DNA of 11,685 nt from an uncultured Bacilli bacterium (GTDB taxonomy: Bacteria; Bacillota_I; Bacilli_A; RF39; UBA660): NCBI GenBank assembly GCA_947627525.1, contig CANQWJ010000020.1, positions 1 through 11,685 of the forward strand. Reading direction: 5' to 3'. Shown here in pieces: positions 1 through 7,093 of the stretch. The notes under the pieces were generated by a model that saw only the letters and a list, made by a program, of their open reading frames with translations, was not told where the DNA came from and searched no databases. The position numbers and the translations under genes were made by a program. The first letter of the stretch is position 1, and the number at the start of each line of letters is the position of its first letter.

Positions 1-493
1 TGCTGTTTACAAGAACTGTGCTATTGAAGAAGATGGCAAAATTATTCCTAAATTAAAAATTAGTGGTGATAAGGTTAAGACGACGAATCCTGGATTTAAA
101 AAGATTTGGCGTTTCTATGATAAGAAGACAGGTTATGCTTTAGGTGACGTCATAACTAAATACGACGAAGTAATTCCACTTGACTCTTACACTTTAGTAA
201 ATCATGAAGATCCTCTTCAAACAATGGAACTTAGAGATTATACCGTTCGTGAGTTGCAAGTACCAATCTTTAAAAATGGTGAACTAGTATACCAAGATTT
301 ATCTATCCCTGAAAAAGTAAGTTACTGTAACAATGAAATGAATCACTTATACCCTGAAGTTCGCCGTGTCGAAAAACCTCATAAATATATTGTTGACTTA
401 TCAGTCGAATTAGGAGAACTTCGTGATCAATTAATCGATGCGATTAAAGGCGAAGTTAAAGAAAAACAAAAAAAATTGGGAGTAAGAAAGTAA
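1..493 (+). CDS. pncB: Nicotinate phosphoribosyltransferase, C-terminal part (5' end outside window)
   Basis: The reading frame is open from base 2 of the window, giving 163 C-terminal residues and ending in TAA at 491-493. PncB joins nicotinate to PRPP to make nicotinate mononucleotide (NaMN), the first step of Preiss-Handler NAD salvage in the cytoplasm. The visible part matches the C-terminal region of Gram-positive PncB: AVYK near the start, a KTTNPGFKKIWRFYD segment followed by GYALGDVI, then VRELQVPIFKNGELVY, and a closing HKYIVDLS block. The family is usually about 480-490 residues, so roughly two thirds lie upstream. An internal ATG at 224 would start inside this conserved domain and is not the real start. 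The stop lies one base before the next ATG, so this is the upstream member of a salvage operon with the Nudix gene and nadE. The active-site region is not visible, so activity cannot be judged. Confidence 0.9.
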   Translation, partial: AVYKNCAIEEDGKIIPKLKISGDKVKTTNPGFKKIWRFYDKKTGYALGDVITKYDEVIPLDSYTLVNHEDPLQTMELRDYTVRELQVPIFKNGELVYQDLSIPEKVSYCNNEMNHLYPEVRRVEKPHKYIVDLSVELGELRDQLIDAIKGEVKEKQKKLGVRK

Positions 494-494
494 G

Positions 495-1202
495 ATGAAA
501 AATGAGTTAGAGGAGTTAAAAAGTTATTTAGAAGAATTAAAAACAATATCCAAGCATTTAATTTCGCCAAAAGAGTTATATAGTGATAGAATTGTTGTGA
601 TAAATGGTGTAGAATATATAGATGTAAATGAAATTCAAAAGAAAAATTTTGTTACCGTTGAACGTTATCGTTGTTCTTTGAATAATGGTAAAACAATAAC
701 TCGTGAACAAATTAAAAAAAATGGTCAAGATGGTTCAGCTGTTATCATTTTACCTGTTACTACTAATAATGAAATAATTGTGACGGTTGAACCTCGCGTT
801 TTTACAGAACACACAGTAGGAGTTGGATTTCCAGCCGGTTACATTGAAAAAGGCGAAGAACCCTATGTTGCAGCCCTTCGTGAACTTCAAGAGGAAGTAG
901 GTTGTGTTCCTAAATACTTAGTAGAACTAAAAAGATATTATCAAGATGAAGGAATTAGTGGTGCTAAAAACGTTGCTTTTCTTGCTGTTGGTTGCCAAGA
1001 AGGATATGAAAAAAATCCTGATCCAGGAGAGTTTATAAGATATTTCAAATGTGCTTATAAAGATGTTTTATATCTTGAGGAAGAAGGTTATCTAGAAAGT
1101 GCTAATGCACTTGTCGCTCTTTCAAAAGCCAAACCTTATTTTGATGAATTAGGTCATGTTAAACAATTGACAAAATCTAAAAATGTTATGGAAATAAAAT
1201 AA
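495..1202 (+). CDS. Nudix hydrolase, probable ADP-ribose pyrophosphatase
   Basis: A 235-residue Nudix protein. A complete catalytic Nudix box (G-x5-E-x7-REUxEExGU) lies at residues 115-137, with G115, E121, R129, E130, E133, E134 and G136 all present, so metal-dependent pyrophosphohydrolase activity is expected. The GFPAGYIEKGE lead-in, the long N-terminal region of about 80 residues and the YYQDEGISG segment at residues 148-156 resemble the ADP-ribose pyrophosphatase (NudF-like) group, which splits ADP-ribose into AMP and ribose-5-phosphate. The Pro seen in many ADP-ribose enzymes after the box (sPGfsdE) is not conserved, so another nucleoside diphosphate substrate is possible. The first 20 residues are rich in Glu, Lys and Leu and probably helical. 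The start follows the pncB stop by one base, with GGGAG at 478-482 about 12 bases upstream, so translation is probably coupled to pncB. Its place between pncB and nadE supports a role in NAD breakdown products. Confidence 0.85.
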   Translation: MKNELEELKSYLEELKTISKHLISPKELYSDRIVVINGVEYIDVNEIQKKNFVTVERYRCSLNNGKTITREQIKKNGQDGSAVIILPVTTNNEIIVTVEPRVFTEHTVGVGFPAGYIEKGEEPYVAALRELQEEVGCVPKYLVELKRYYQDEGISGAKNVAFLAVGCQEGYEKNPDPGEFIRYFKCAYKDVLYLEEEGYLESANALVALSKAKPYFDELGHVKQLTKSKNVMEIK

Positions 1203-1220
1203 AAAAAGAAGGATGATAGA

Positions 1221-3149
1221 ATGATTAAAAAATATGGATATTTAAGAGTAGGTGCTATTGTTCCATCTCTAGAAGTTGGTAATGTTCAAAAAAATACTTT
1301 AGAAATAATTGAACAAATAAAAAAAGCTTCTTTAGAACAAGTACAAATTGTCACAACACCAGAACTATCTTTAACGGGGTATACTTGTAGTGATTTGTTC
1401 TTTCAAGATGTTTTGTTAGAAGAGTGTATTTTAGGTCTTAAGAAAATATTGGAAAGTACTGAGACTTTGGACATTATATCCATTATTGGTCTTCCTATTA
1501 AGATTAAGAATAAGTTGTACAATTGTGCTGCTGTAGTTCAAAAAGGAAAAATTTTAGGACTTGTTCCTAAGTCATATCTTCCTAACTATAATGAGTTTTA
1601 TGAGAAGAGATGGTTTGAAAGTGGTATTGGTTTAAATGAAGAAATTACACTTTTAGGGCAAACTGTTCCCGTTACGACAGACCTTCTTTTTCAAGATGAA
1701 GAAGATGCGGCCTATACTTTTGCCATTGAAATTTGCGAAGACTTATGGAGTAGTAATCCACCTAGCACGAGACATACCGCAAGTGGAGCTCTTGTCATTT
1801 TTAATCTATCAGCTAGTAATGAAATAATTGGTAAGTATGAATTTCGTAAAAACTTAATCGCTTCCCAATCAGCTAGAACGATATCTTCCTATGTCTATGC
1901 TTCAAGTGGTGTCAATGAATCAACTACCGATGTTCTCTTTTCCGGAAGTGCTTTAATTTGTGAAGATGGATCAATTCTTAAAGAAAATAAGCGCTTTGAT
2001 TTCGCAAGTAACATGATTTATACGGATGTTGATATTAAACGTCTTTTAAATAATCGTTATCGCAATACTACTTATCAAAATGTCTTGGATAATGATCATA
2101 TTATTGTAAAGGTATCCATTAAAGATAATGTAACTGATTTAGTTAGAACTTATTCTGAATATCCTTTTGTTCCTAAAAATGAACTTCGTCGTAGTGAACG
2201 ATGTGAAGAAATTTTTAATATTCAATCTTGCGCTCTTGCGAAAAGACTAAAACATATTGGAACGAAAAAAACAGTCATTGGTATTTCGGGAGGACTTGAT
2301 TCTACTCTTGCTTTTTTAGTAATTGTCGCAGCATACAAAAAATTAGGTATTGATAATTCAAATATTATTGCAATAACTATGCCGGGATTTGGAACGACTG
2401 ATCGTACTTATAATAATGCTGTTAATCTTGTGAAAGAGTATGGCGCAACGCTTCATGAAATAAGTATTAAGGATGCTGTTTTACAACACTTCAAAGACAT
2501 TGATCACGATGTAAATAATCATGATGTTACTTATGAAAATGCCCAAGCTCGTGAAAGAACACAAATCTTAATGGATGTCGCTAACAAAGAGGGTGGCATC
2601 TTAATTGGAACCGGCGACTTATCCGAACTTGCTCTTGGATGGTGTACTTATAATGGGGATCACATGAGCATGTATGCTGTTAACACATCAATCCCTAAAA
2701 CGCTTGTTAGATATTTAGTTAAATGGATTGCTGATACGACTGAAAATGAAAGGCAAAAAGAAACTATTTATGATATTTTAGATACACCAATTTCTCCTGA
2801 ATTATTACCACCTGACAAAAATGGTGAAATAAAACAAAAGACGGAGAGTACCATTGGTCCATACGTCTTACACGATTTCTTCTTATATCACTTCCTTCGT
2901 TATGGAGCAAGTCCTAGTAAAATTAGATATATTGCTAATCAAACATTTAAAGATGCTTATAGTGAAGAAGAAATTAGTAAATGGTTAAGAGTCTTCTTAA
3001 AACGTTTCTTTTCACAACAATTTAAACGTAGTTGTATTCCTGATGGGGTAAAAGTAGGTACTATCAGTCTTTCTCCAAGAGGCGACTTGAGAATGCCAAG
3101 TGATGCTAGTGTTGATACTTGGTTAAATGATTTAGATAAAGACCAGTAA
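1221..3149 (+). CDS. nadE: Glutamine-dependent NAD+ synthetase
   Basis: NadE converts nicotinate adenine dinucleotide to NAD with ATP, taking ammonia from glutamine; this is the last step of NAD synthesis. At 642 residues it is the two-domain, glutamine-using form. The N-terminal nitrilase-type amidase (about 1-290) shows the expected catalytic triad: E48 in TPELSLTGY, K117 in LVPKSYLPNY and C172 in EICEDLW. The C-terminal synthetase domain (about 330-642) has the pyrophosphate-binding loop SGGLDST at 356-362, QARERTQILM at 442-451, GTGDLSELALGW at 463-474, and the usual end KRSCIPDGVK with SLSPRGDLRMPSDA. All key residues are present, so it should be active. The start is supported by AGAAGGA at 1207-1213, seven bases before the ATG. 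It lies 18 bases after the Nudix gene and is the last gene of the operon; a small terminator overlaps its stop codon. Confidence 0.97.
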   Translation: MIKKYGYLRVGAIVPSLEVGNVQKNTLEIIEQIKKASLEQVQIVTTPELSLTGYTCSDLFFQDVLLEECILGLKKILESTETLDIISIIGLPIKIKNKLYNCAAVVQKGKILGLVPKSYLPNYNEFYEKRWFESGIGLNEEITLLGQTVPVTTDLLFQDEEDAAYTFAIEICEDLWSSNPPSTRHTASGALVIFNLSASNEIIGKYEFRKNLIASQSARTISSYVYASSGVNESTTDVLFSGSALICEDGSILKENKRFDFASNMIYTDVDIKRLLNNRYRNTTYQNVLDNDHIIVKVSIKDNVTDLVRTYSEYPFVPKNELRRSERCEEIFNIQSCALAKRLKHIGTKKTVIGISGGLDSTLAFLVIVAAYKKLGIDNSNIIAITMPGFGTTDRTYNNAVNLVKEYGATLHEISIKDAVLQHFKDIDHDVNNHDVTYENAQARERTQILMDVANKEGGILIGTGDLSELALGWCTYNGDHMSMYAVNTSIPKTLVRYLVKWIADTTENERQKETIYDILDTPISPELLPPDKNGEIKQKTESTIGPYVLHDFFLYHFLRYGASPSKIRYIANQTFKDAYSEEEISKWLRVFLKRFFSQQFKRSCIPDGVKVGTISLSPRGDLRMPSDASVDTWLNDLDKDQ

Positions 3150-3160
3150 TGGTCTTTTTT
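3138..3160 (+). terminator. Intrinsic terminator after nadE
   Basis: A 7-bp inverted repeat (AAAGACC at 3138-3144, GGTCTTT at 3151-3157) with a 6-base loop runs into a T tract at 3155-3160. The left arm lies in the last codons of nadE and the loop contains its TAA. The stem is short, so termination may be partial, but a new promoter follows directly, which fits an operon boundary. Confidence 0.65.
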
Positions 3161-3161
3161 A

Positions 3162-3190
3162 TTGCTCTTTAAAGTGTTTTGTGATATTAT
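3162..3190 (+). promoter_or_regulatory. Extended -10 promoter for the 474-residue orphan gene
   Basis: TTGCTC at 3162-3167 and TATTAT at 3185-3190 are 17 bases apart. The -10 is preceded by TG at 3182-3183, giving an extended -10 (TGATATTAT). It sits just after the nadE terminator and about 25 bases before the ATG at 3215. An overlapping TATACT (3188-3193) is an alternative -10 hexamer but would have a 20-base spacer. Confidence 0.55.
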
Positions 3191-3214
3191 ACTAGGTACT
3201 CGGGTGGATGACTT

Positions 3215-4639
3215 ATGCAAAGTACAAATATCGAAGATAGAAATCAAAAATTAAAAAGAAAACAGGAATTAATTGCCTATGCTCATGGATCTTTAAATGA
3301 AGAAGAATTTAATTGCTTTAAAAACTTTATGGATTTTATTTATAAAACAACTTATGAACAGATTAATTCCAGTAGCAATGATAGTATTAGAGCTCAAAAA
3401 AAGTATGTTGATGGTATGATTGACAGGTTTGTAGAAGATGAGGATGGTATTCTTACTTTATTACGTAACAACTTTTCTGAAAGCATTAAACGTCTTTTAA
3501 CTCCCCAAAGTTCTTTTTTTGAAACATTAAAAAATGGTTGGTATAATCATTCAGAAAAAGAAGTTGATTATACATCTTACTTTATTAATCTATATGCTAT
3601 GTTATTATCTTTTCAATCACAAACTAGTCACATAGTTTGTAACAGTTTAAGTAATTACTTTATTCATACATTAGGAGGAAATTTAGGAGGAATTTTTGAT
3701 AGCCCCCAAGAACATTGCCTTAATTTACCAAATGTAAATGTTAAGAAAGCCATTAAAGCATTAGTTAGTAGTAAATATTTTTCTACTATTCCGGCATGTC
3801 AAAAAAAGTTATTGACTGTTTTAGAAAACAGCTATGATAATCTTAATTCAATAGATTTTGAATTAATTGCTGATATTGATGAAAAACTCACAAAAATTAA
3901 AAGTGATGGTAAAGAAATTGGGGCAAGTAACCAAGAAATTTTTTACATTATGAATGAAGTTATATCAAGGCTTGGTGAAACATCTTTTGTTTATGCACCA
4001 ATATTAACTTTTGGTAATCGCTTTTCTTATATTAATGATATGTTGTCAAAAAGAATTACAAACAAATCTATATTGGAAGAAATAGGTAAAAAGATTTCAA
4101 CTTTAGATATTGATTCTTTTAGAAGTGATGGCGACCAATCAGACTTTTTTATAGATTGCATGAATATTGTTTTTGATAGTGATACATATCGTGAATTAGA
4201 TAATAAAATTAATTATTTAAGGGAAGTTGACAGTATGAATTATTGTTTGAAACTTGTCGACAAAAAAACAATAAGTCATCAAGAAGTACTTACAAAGTTA
4301 CAAAGTGATGATTTGAAGGAAAAAAGAAATGGTAAAGTTATTGCCTTTCCAAAAGGAACAATAGATTTAATTGAAAAACCAGATGACGTCTTTGAACGCA
4401 TGATGCATCTATATAAAGAAGAATTTGATGAAATGGATAAAAATGAAATATCTCGTATAGTTTATGCAATTCAATACCACCATTATTATGCTCCGAGCAT
4501 AGAATCATTTTACGAATATTTGAATGGCAATTTACTTCAAAATGTACCTAAAAGAGAAGTTGCTGAAGAAGTACAATCACCTGTTAAGAAAAAAGGTTCT
4601 TTATTGAGCCAGTTCTTTTTCAACAAAAAAGAAAACTAA
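3215..4639 (+). CDS. Unrecognised 474-residue protein
   Basis: I do not recognise this family. The protein looks soluble: there is no signal peptide and no clear membrane segment. It is mostly helical in character, with many charged and Asn/Ser residues. Visible landmarks are a Lys-rich N terminus (KLKRKQEL), a Gly-rich HTLGGNLGGIFDSP segment near the middle of the first half, a stretch KEKRNGKVIAFPKGTIDL at about residues 368-385, and a basic C-terminal tail (VKKKGSLLSQFFFNKK). No nucleotide-binding loop, metal-binding Cys/His cluster or known catalytic motif is apparent. The start at ATG 3215 is backed by GGGTGG at 3202-3207, seven bases upstream. It has its own promoter and a strong terminator, so it is probably a single-gene unit. 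It separates the classical NAD operon from the radical SAM region, and nothing in the context fixes its role. Confidence 0.85.
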   Translation: MQSTNIEDRNQKLKRKQELIAYAHGSLNEEEFNCFKNFMDFIYKTTYEQINSSSNDSIRAQKKYVDGMIDRFVEDEDGILTLLRNNFSESIKRLLTPQSSFFETLKNGWYNHSEKEVDYTSYFINLYAMLLSFQSQTSHIVCNSLSNYFIHTLGGNLGGIFDSPQEHCLNLPNVNVKKAIKALVSSKYFSTIPACQKKLLTVLENSYDNLNSIDFELIADIDEKLTKIKSDGKEIGASNQEIFYIMNEVISRLGETSFVYAPILTFGNRFSYINDMLSKRITNKSILEEIGKKISTLDIDSFRSDGDQSDFFIDCMNIVFDSDTYRELDNKINYLREVDSMNYCLKLVDKKTISHQEVLTKLQSDDLKEKRNGKVIAFPKGTIDLIEKPDDVFERMMHLYKEEFDEMDKNEISRIVYAIQYHHYYAPSIESFYEYLNGNLLQNVPKREVAEEVQSPVKKKGSLLSQFFFNKKEN

Positions 4640-4687
4640 TAAAATATTTTAATTAGTAAGTAAAAAAACTTACTTTTTTTATTAGTT
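4634..4687 (+). terminator. Nested strong intrinsic terminator
   Basis: The core hairpin has a perfect 7-bp stem (AGTAAGT at 4655-4661, ACTTACT at 4668-4674) closing an A6 loop, followed by T4675-T4680. Around it lies a second, perfect 11-bp inverted repeat: AACTAATAAAA at 4634-4644, which includes the stop codon of the preceding gene, and TTTTATTAGTT at 4677-4687. The core is a convincing rho-independent terminator; the role of the outer arms is unknown. Confidence 0.8.
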
Positions 4688-4693
4688 TATAAG

Positions 4694-4714
4694 TTTTTAA
4701 CAAAATGTTAAAAA
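4694..4714. promoter_or_regulatory. Palindrome upstream of the -35, candidate operator
   Basis: TTTTTAACA (4694-4702) and TGTTAAAAA (4706-4714) form a perfect 9-bp inverted repeat around an AAA spacer. It ends five bases before the -35 box of the consensus promoter. Size, symmetry and position suit a dimeric transcription factor site. It shares the TAACA/TGTTA half-site with a second palindrome over the transcription start. The cognate protein is unknown. Confidence 0.5.
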
Positions 4715-4719
4715 GAGTA

Positions 4720-4748
4720 TTGACATTTTTATCTGTTTTTAATATAAT
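4720..4748 (+). promoter_or_regulatory. Exact-consensus sigma-A promoter
   Basis: TTGACA at 4720-4725 and TATAAT at 4743-4748 are separated by exactly 17 bases, a perfect match to the vegetative consensus. The predicted start of transcription is near 4755, so the leader is only about 15 bases long. A promoter this strong would be expected to be held in check by a repressor, consistent with the flanking palindromes. With no terminator visible up to 10964, it may drive the whole downstream run of genes. Confidence 0.85.
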
Positions 4749-4758
4749 GTTATTAACA
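4748..4758. promoter_or_regulatory. Palindrome over the transcription start, candidate operator
   Basis: TGTTATTAACA is an inverted repeat with 5-bp arms around a central T. It begins on the last base of the -10 box and ends where the ribosome binding site begins, so a bound protein would block transcription initiation. The half-site is the same as in the palindrome at 4694-4714 but in the opposite order. Five-base arms can arise by chance in AT-rich DNA. Confidence 0.35.
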
Positions 4759-4769
4759 GGAGGGATAAA

Positions 4770-5318
4770 ATGGAAATAAAATATAAACAAGAGGACATTA
4801 AAACTTTAATTAAAAAGTATTACCAACAATATGAGGGAAGAGATGTAACAGTATCAATCAAAGTTAGTAAAGAACTTGTTGGTGCTGGTTATGGCATTTT
4901 TGAAGAAGAAGGCGCTGTTGTTGATATTACTACATCTGAAAAGATATCTTTATTGGGAATTACAACAACATCAGAAGAAACAATTGATAAAGATCAATTA
5001 ACTTTGATATTTGATAAACTATTTGAAAATACTGATTATAGTTTTAAAGGGTTATGTTATGACTCTGGCTTAGAGAAAAGATGGGAAGGTTATGGAATGG
5101 CGGAACATGAAGTTAAGATACCTTATTTCAATGGTATTACTTTAACAGTTGAACGCAAAGTAAATAATAATAGACCAAACTATCACTCTCAAGAAGATAC
5201 TGTATCTGATACATCTATAACTGCTAGTCAAGGTTCATTTCAAAAAAAATTGGGAAAACGACCATCTAATAGTTTTATTAATCATGGTAATAATGAAGTT
5301 GGATTTATTCCTTATTAA
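4770..5318 (+). CDS. Unrecognised small protein, paralogue A of a tandem pair
   Basis: A 182-residue protein of a family I do not recognise. About 130 N-terminal residues align along their length with the next gene product. Shared blocks are M-x-IKY at the start, YYxQYExR at 17-24, ITxxExxxLLG at 53-63, IFxxLxExTxY at 80-90, GYGMxE at 107-112 and PYFxG at 118-122. The pattern suggests a compact alpha/beta domain. The remaining 50 residues are polar, rich in Asn and Ser, probably disordered, and contain QKKLG, echoed as QKTLG at the end of the paralogue. There is no signal peptide, membrane segment or known catalytic motif. The start is very well supported by AGGAGGG at 4758-4764, five bases before the ATG, directly behind an exact-consensus promoter, so high expression is likely when the gene is not repressed. 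Confidence 0.85.
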   Translation: MEIKYKQEDIKTLIKKYYQQYEGRDVTVSIKVSKELVGAGYGIFEEEGAVVDITTSEKISLLGITTTSEETIDKDQLTLIFDKLFENTDYSFKGLCYDSGLEKRWEGYGMAEHEVKIPYFNGITLTVERKVNNNRPNYHSQEDTVSDTSITASQGSFQKKLGKRPSNSFINHGNNEVGFIPY

Positions 5319-5352
5319 TATAAATATTGTCAAATAGAAAGGATTCGTTATT

Positions 5353-5790
5353 ATGAAAATAAAATATGAACCAAATGAAATAAATAAAATGCTTGAAGAA
5401 TATTATCGTCAATATGAACGACGTAATGTTAAAAGCAATATTAGTTTTAAAAAGGGATACGTTAGTGATGGCAAAGGTGGAAGTGCCGAAGATACGATTG
5501 TTACTATTACTTTGATAGAAGAAGTAACACTTCTAGGTATGAAAAATACCGCTGTTGAAGAAGTTAGCGAAAAAAGACTAACAGAAATTTTTACAACACT
5601 ACTTGAAAAAACAGGTTATGATTTAGATTCTCTTCAATATATAAAAGGTCTTGATACTAACTTTGTCGGTTATGGAATGGGGGAACAATTAATTTCCAAA
5701 CCATACTTTTGCGGTGTTTCTCTAGATATTAGTCATCATAAAGAAAAGAGTAAAGCTCTACAAAAGACTTTAGGTAGTTTAAATAGTTAA
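5353..5790 (+). CDS. Unrecognised small protein, paralogue B of a tandem pair
   Basis: A 145-residue relative of the preceding protein, with the same order of blocks: MKIKY, YYRQYERR (17-24), the LLG turn at 60-62, IFTTLLEKTGY (79-89), GYGMGE (106-111) and PYFCG (117-121). By eye, roughly a third of positions agree. It lacks most of the polar C-terminal tail of its partner but keeps the closing LQKTLG. The two genes therefore arose by an old tandem duplication, and the proteins could form a hetero-oligomer. AAAGGA at 5338-5343 lies nine bases before the ATG; the gap to paralogue A is 34 bases with no terminator, so they are co-transcribed. The function is unknown. Confidence 0.85.
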   Translation: MKIKYEPNEINKMLEEYYRQYERRNVKSNISFKKGYVSDGKGGSAEDTIVTITLIEEVTLLGMKNTAVEEVSEKRLTEIFTTLLEKTGYDLDSLQYIKGLDTNFVGYGMGEQLISKPYFCGVSLDISHHKEKSKALQKTLGSLNS

Positions 5791-5842
5791 AAGTTTAATT
5801 CATAATTTAGATGGGATATTAATTAAAGAAAGGATTGATTTG

Positions 5843-6424
5843 ATGAAAATAGGAATTTTTGGTGGTAGTTTTAATCCCCCACATCATGATCATGAACAAA
5901 TGGCTAAACAGTTATTAGATAGAAAATTACTAGATAGAGTAATTTTTGTACCAACCAGTAATTATTATCCTAAAAAAGGATTAATAGATAACTTACAAAG
6001 GTATGAATTATTAAAGATAATGATAAATGGTGATGAGCGTTTGGAAGTATCTAAATATGAGTTTGGACGACTTACTTATACTTATCAAACTTTAGAACAT
6101 TTTCAAAAAAAATATCCTAATGATGAAATATATTTTATTTGTGGCAGTGATAATTTAAAAGAATTAGATACTTGGAAAGAATATCAAAAAATCTTATCTA
6201 ATTTCTATTTACTTGTAGTTCCAAGAGAAGATGACATATTTAAACTATTAGAGAAATATCAGAGTTATCAAGATCATATTAAAATTGTTGATTTAGATGT
6301 AAGGAATTTATCTTCAACAAATGTAAGAAAGCTTTTGAGAGAAAAAAATTATGAACAAGCTAAAGAATTTATTGACGAAAGAGTTCTTGCTTATATCATT
6401 AAAAATAATTTGTATGAGGAGTAA
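5843..6424 (+). CDS. nadD: NadD-like nicotinate-nucleotide adenylyltransferase, diverged
   Basis: A 193-residue HxGH-type nucleotidyltransferase. NadD transfers AMP from ATP to NaMN, giving deamido-NAD, the substrate of NadE. Evidence: an N-terminal GIFGGSFNPPH loop (residues 4-14), FICGSDNLKELDTW at 98-111 and the C-terminal LSSTNVR motif at 156-162, with a normal NadD length. Two oddities stand out. The HxGH signature reads HHDH (14-17), with Asp for Gly, and the usual PPHK substrate loop after the second strand is replaced by YYPKKG (41-46). It may be a working but variant NadD, or a relative that adenylylates another phosphate compound. ATG 5843 is preferred over TTG 5840 because AAAGGA (5829-5834) is eight bases from the ATG. 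Eight of ten Arg codons are AGA/AGG, against two of seven in the pncB part. A weak promoter (TTTAAA 5778-5783, CATAAT 5801-5806) is possible. Radical SAM genes follow three bases later. Confidence 0.8.
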   Translation: MKIGIFGGSFNPPHHDHEQMAKQLLDRKLLDRVIFVPTSNYYPKKGLIDNLQRYELLKIMINGDERLEVSKYEFGRLTYTYQTLEHFQKKYPNDEIYFICGSDNLKELDTWKEYQKILSNFYLLVVPREDDIFKLLEKYQSYQDHIKIVDLDVRNLSSTNVRKLLREKNYEQAKEFIDERVLAYIIKNNLYEE

Positions 6425-6427
6425 TTT

Positions 6428-7093
6428 ATGATAAGACAATATATTAATTTAACTAATAAGTGTAATGCCAATTGTGAGTTCTGTTGTATGTGGAGTGATT
6501 CTAGTAAAAATCGGTTCATCAGTTTTGAAGAGTTTAAAGAGATAATTGACTCTAAAAATGAAGATTTTGAACTACAACTAGAAGGTGGCGAACCATTAAT
6601 GCATAATGATATGTACTTATTTATGGAATATGCTAGAAGTACTAAAAGATGTAAAAAGATTATTATTTTAACTAATGGTATCTTATTAGATGAACATTTA
6701 CCACGCTTGGTTGACTTTCATAAAAATTATAAAATTCCTATTCTTATTAAAATGAGTATTAATTATTGGTTGTATCGTCTAGATAAAACTTCCCTTGATA
6801 AAGCATTGAATTACTATTATGATGTTGAATTTATTGATGGTGTTGACATCGTTTTCAATGTTCGTCTCCGTCATGAAGATAATTGGTTAAAAGATTTACT
6901 TGAAGAAAAGAGCCTTACTAGTCATTCCAATATTTTCTTTCTTCAAAGCTATGGAAAATTTGAAGATCAAGATGAATATGAAAAACCTATAATAGTTCAA
7001 AACATCGATGATTGGTTTATTTATTCTTGTGATGGCAAATGTTTTGGTAAAGATTTAATTGCTAGAAGTGATTATGAAAAGGAATTGTCATAA
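6428..7093 (+). CDS. Minimal radical SAM protein
   Basis: A 221-residue radical SAM protein. The [4Fe-4S] ligands lie in CNANCEFC (C12, C16, C19), a canonical CxxxCxxC with an extra C20. GGEP at 53-56, which binds the SAM amino group, and TNG at 82-84 are also present. Such enzymes cleave SAM to a 5'-deoxyadenosyl radical and attack unreactive C-H bonds. The protein starts almost directly with the cluster motif and ends soon after a barrel of reduced size, with only C201 and C205 in a CDGKC pair near the C terminus. It has no SPASM or B12 domain. It differs clearly from the two radical SAM proteins that follow, which share ITGGEPT rather than LEGGEPL. GAGGAG at 6416-6421 sits six bases before the ATG. 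Its TAA shares one base with the next ATG (TAATG), pointing to translational coupling. Its substrate is unknown. Confidence 0.85.
   Translation: MIRQYINLTNKCNANCEFCCMWSDSSKNRFISFEEFKEIIDSKNEDFELQLEGGEPLMHNDMYLFMEYARSTKRCKKIIILTNGILLDEHLPRLVDFHKNYKIPILIKMSINYWLYRLDKTSLDKALNYYYDVEFIDGVDIVFNVRLRHEDNWLKDLLEEKSLTSHSNIFFLQSYGKFEDQDEYEKPIIVQNIDDWFIYSCDGKCFGKDLIARSDYEKELS

Noticed and set aside
224..493. An independent 89-residue protein starting at ATG 224
   Set aside because: The same frame is open to the window edge and its upstream part carries conserved PncB sequence, so the ATG is internal.
2957..3247. Minus-strand open frame across the nadE 3' end
   Set aside because: It lies opposite the conserved C-terminal motifs of nadE and the following promoter, has no ribosome binding site and resembles no protein; it is a shadow of the real gene.
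3671..3692. Two strong AGGAGG motifs in tandem inside the 474-residue gene
   Set aside because: They encode the GGNLGG turn in frame, and no well-spaced ATG with an alternative open frame follows; most likely coding coincidence.
5843..6424. Phosphopantetheine adenylyltransferase (coaD)
   Set aside because: It shares the nucleotidyltransferase fold, but GSDNLKELDTW and the NadD-like TYTYQTL segment favour the NadD family over CoaD.
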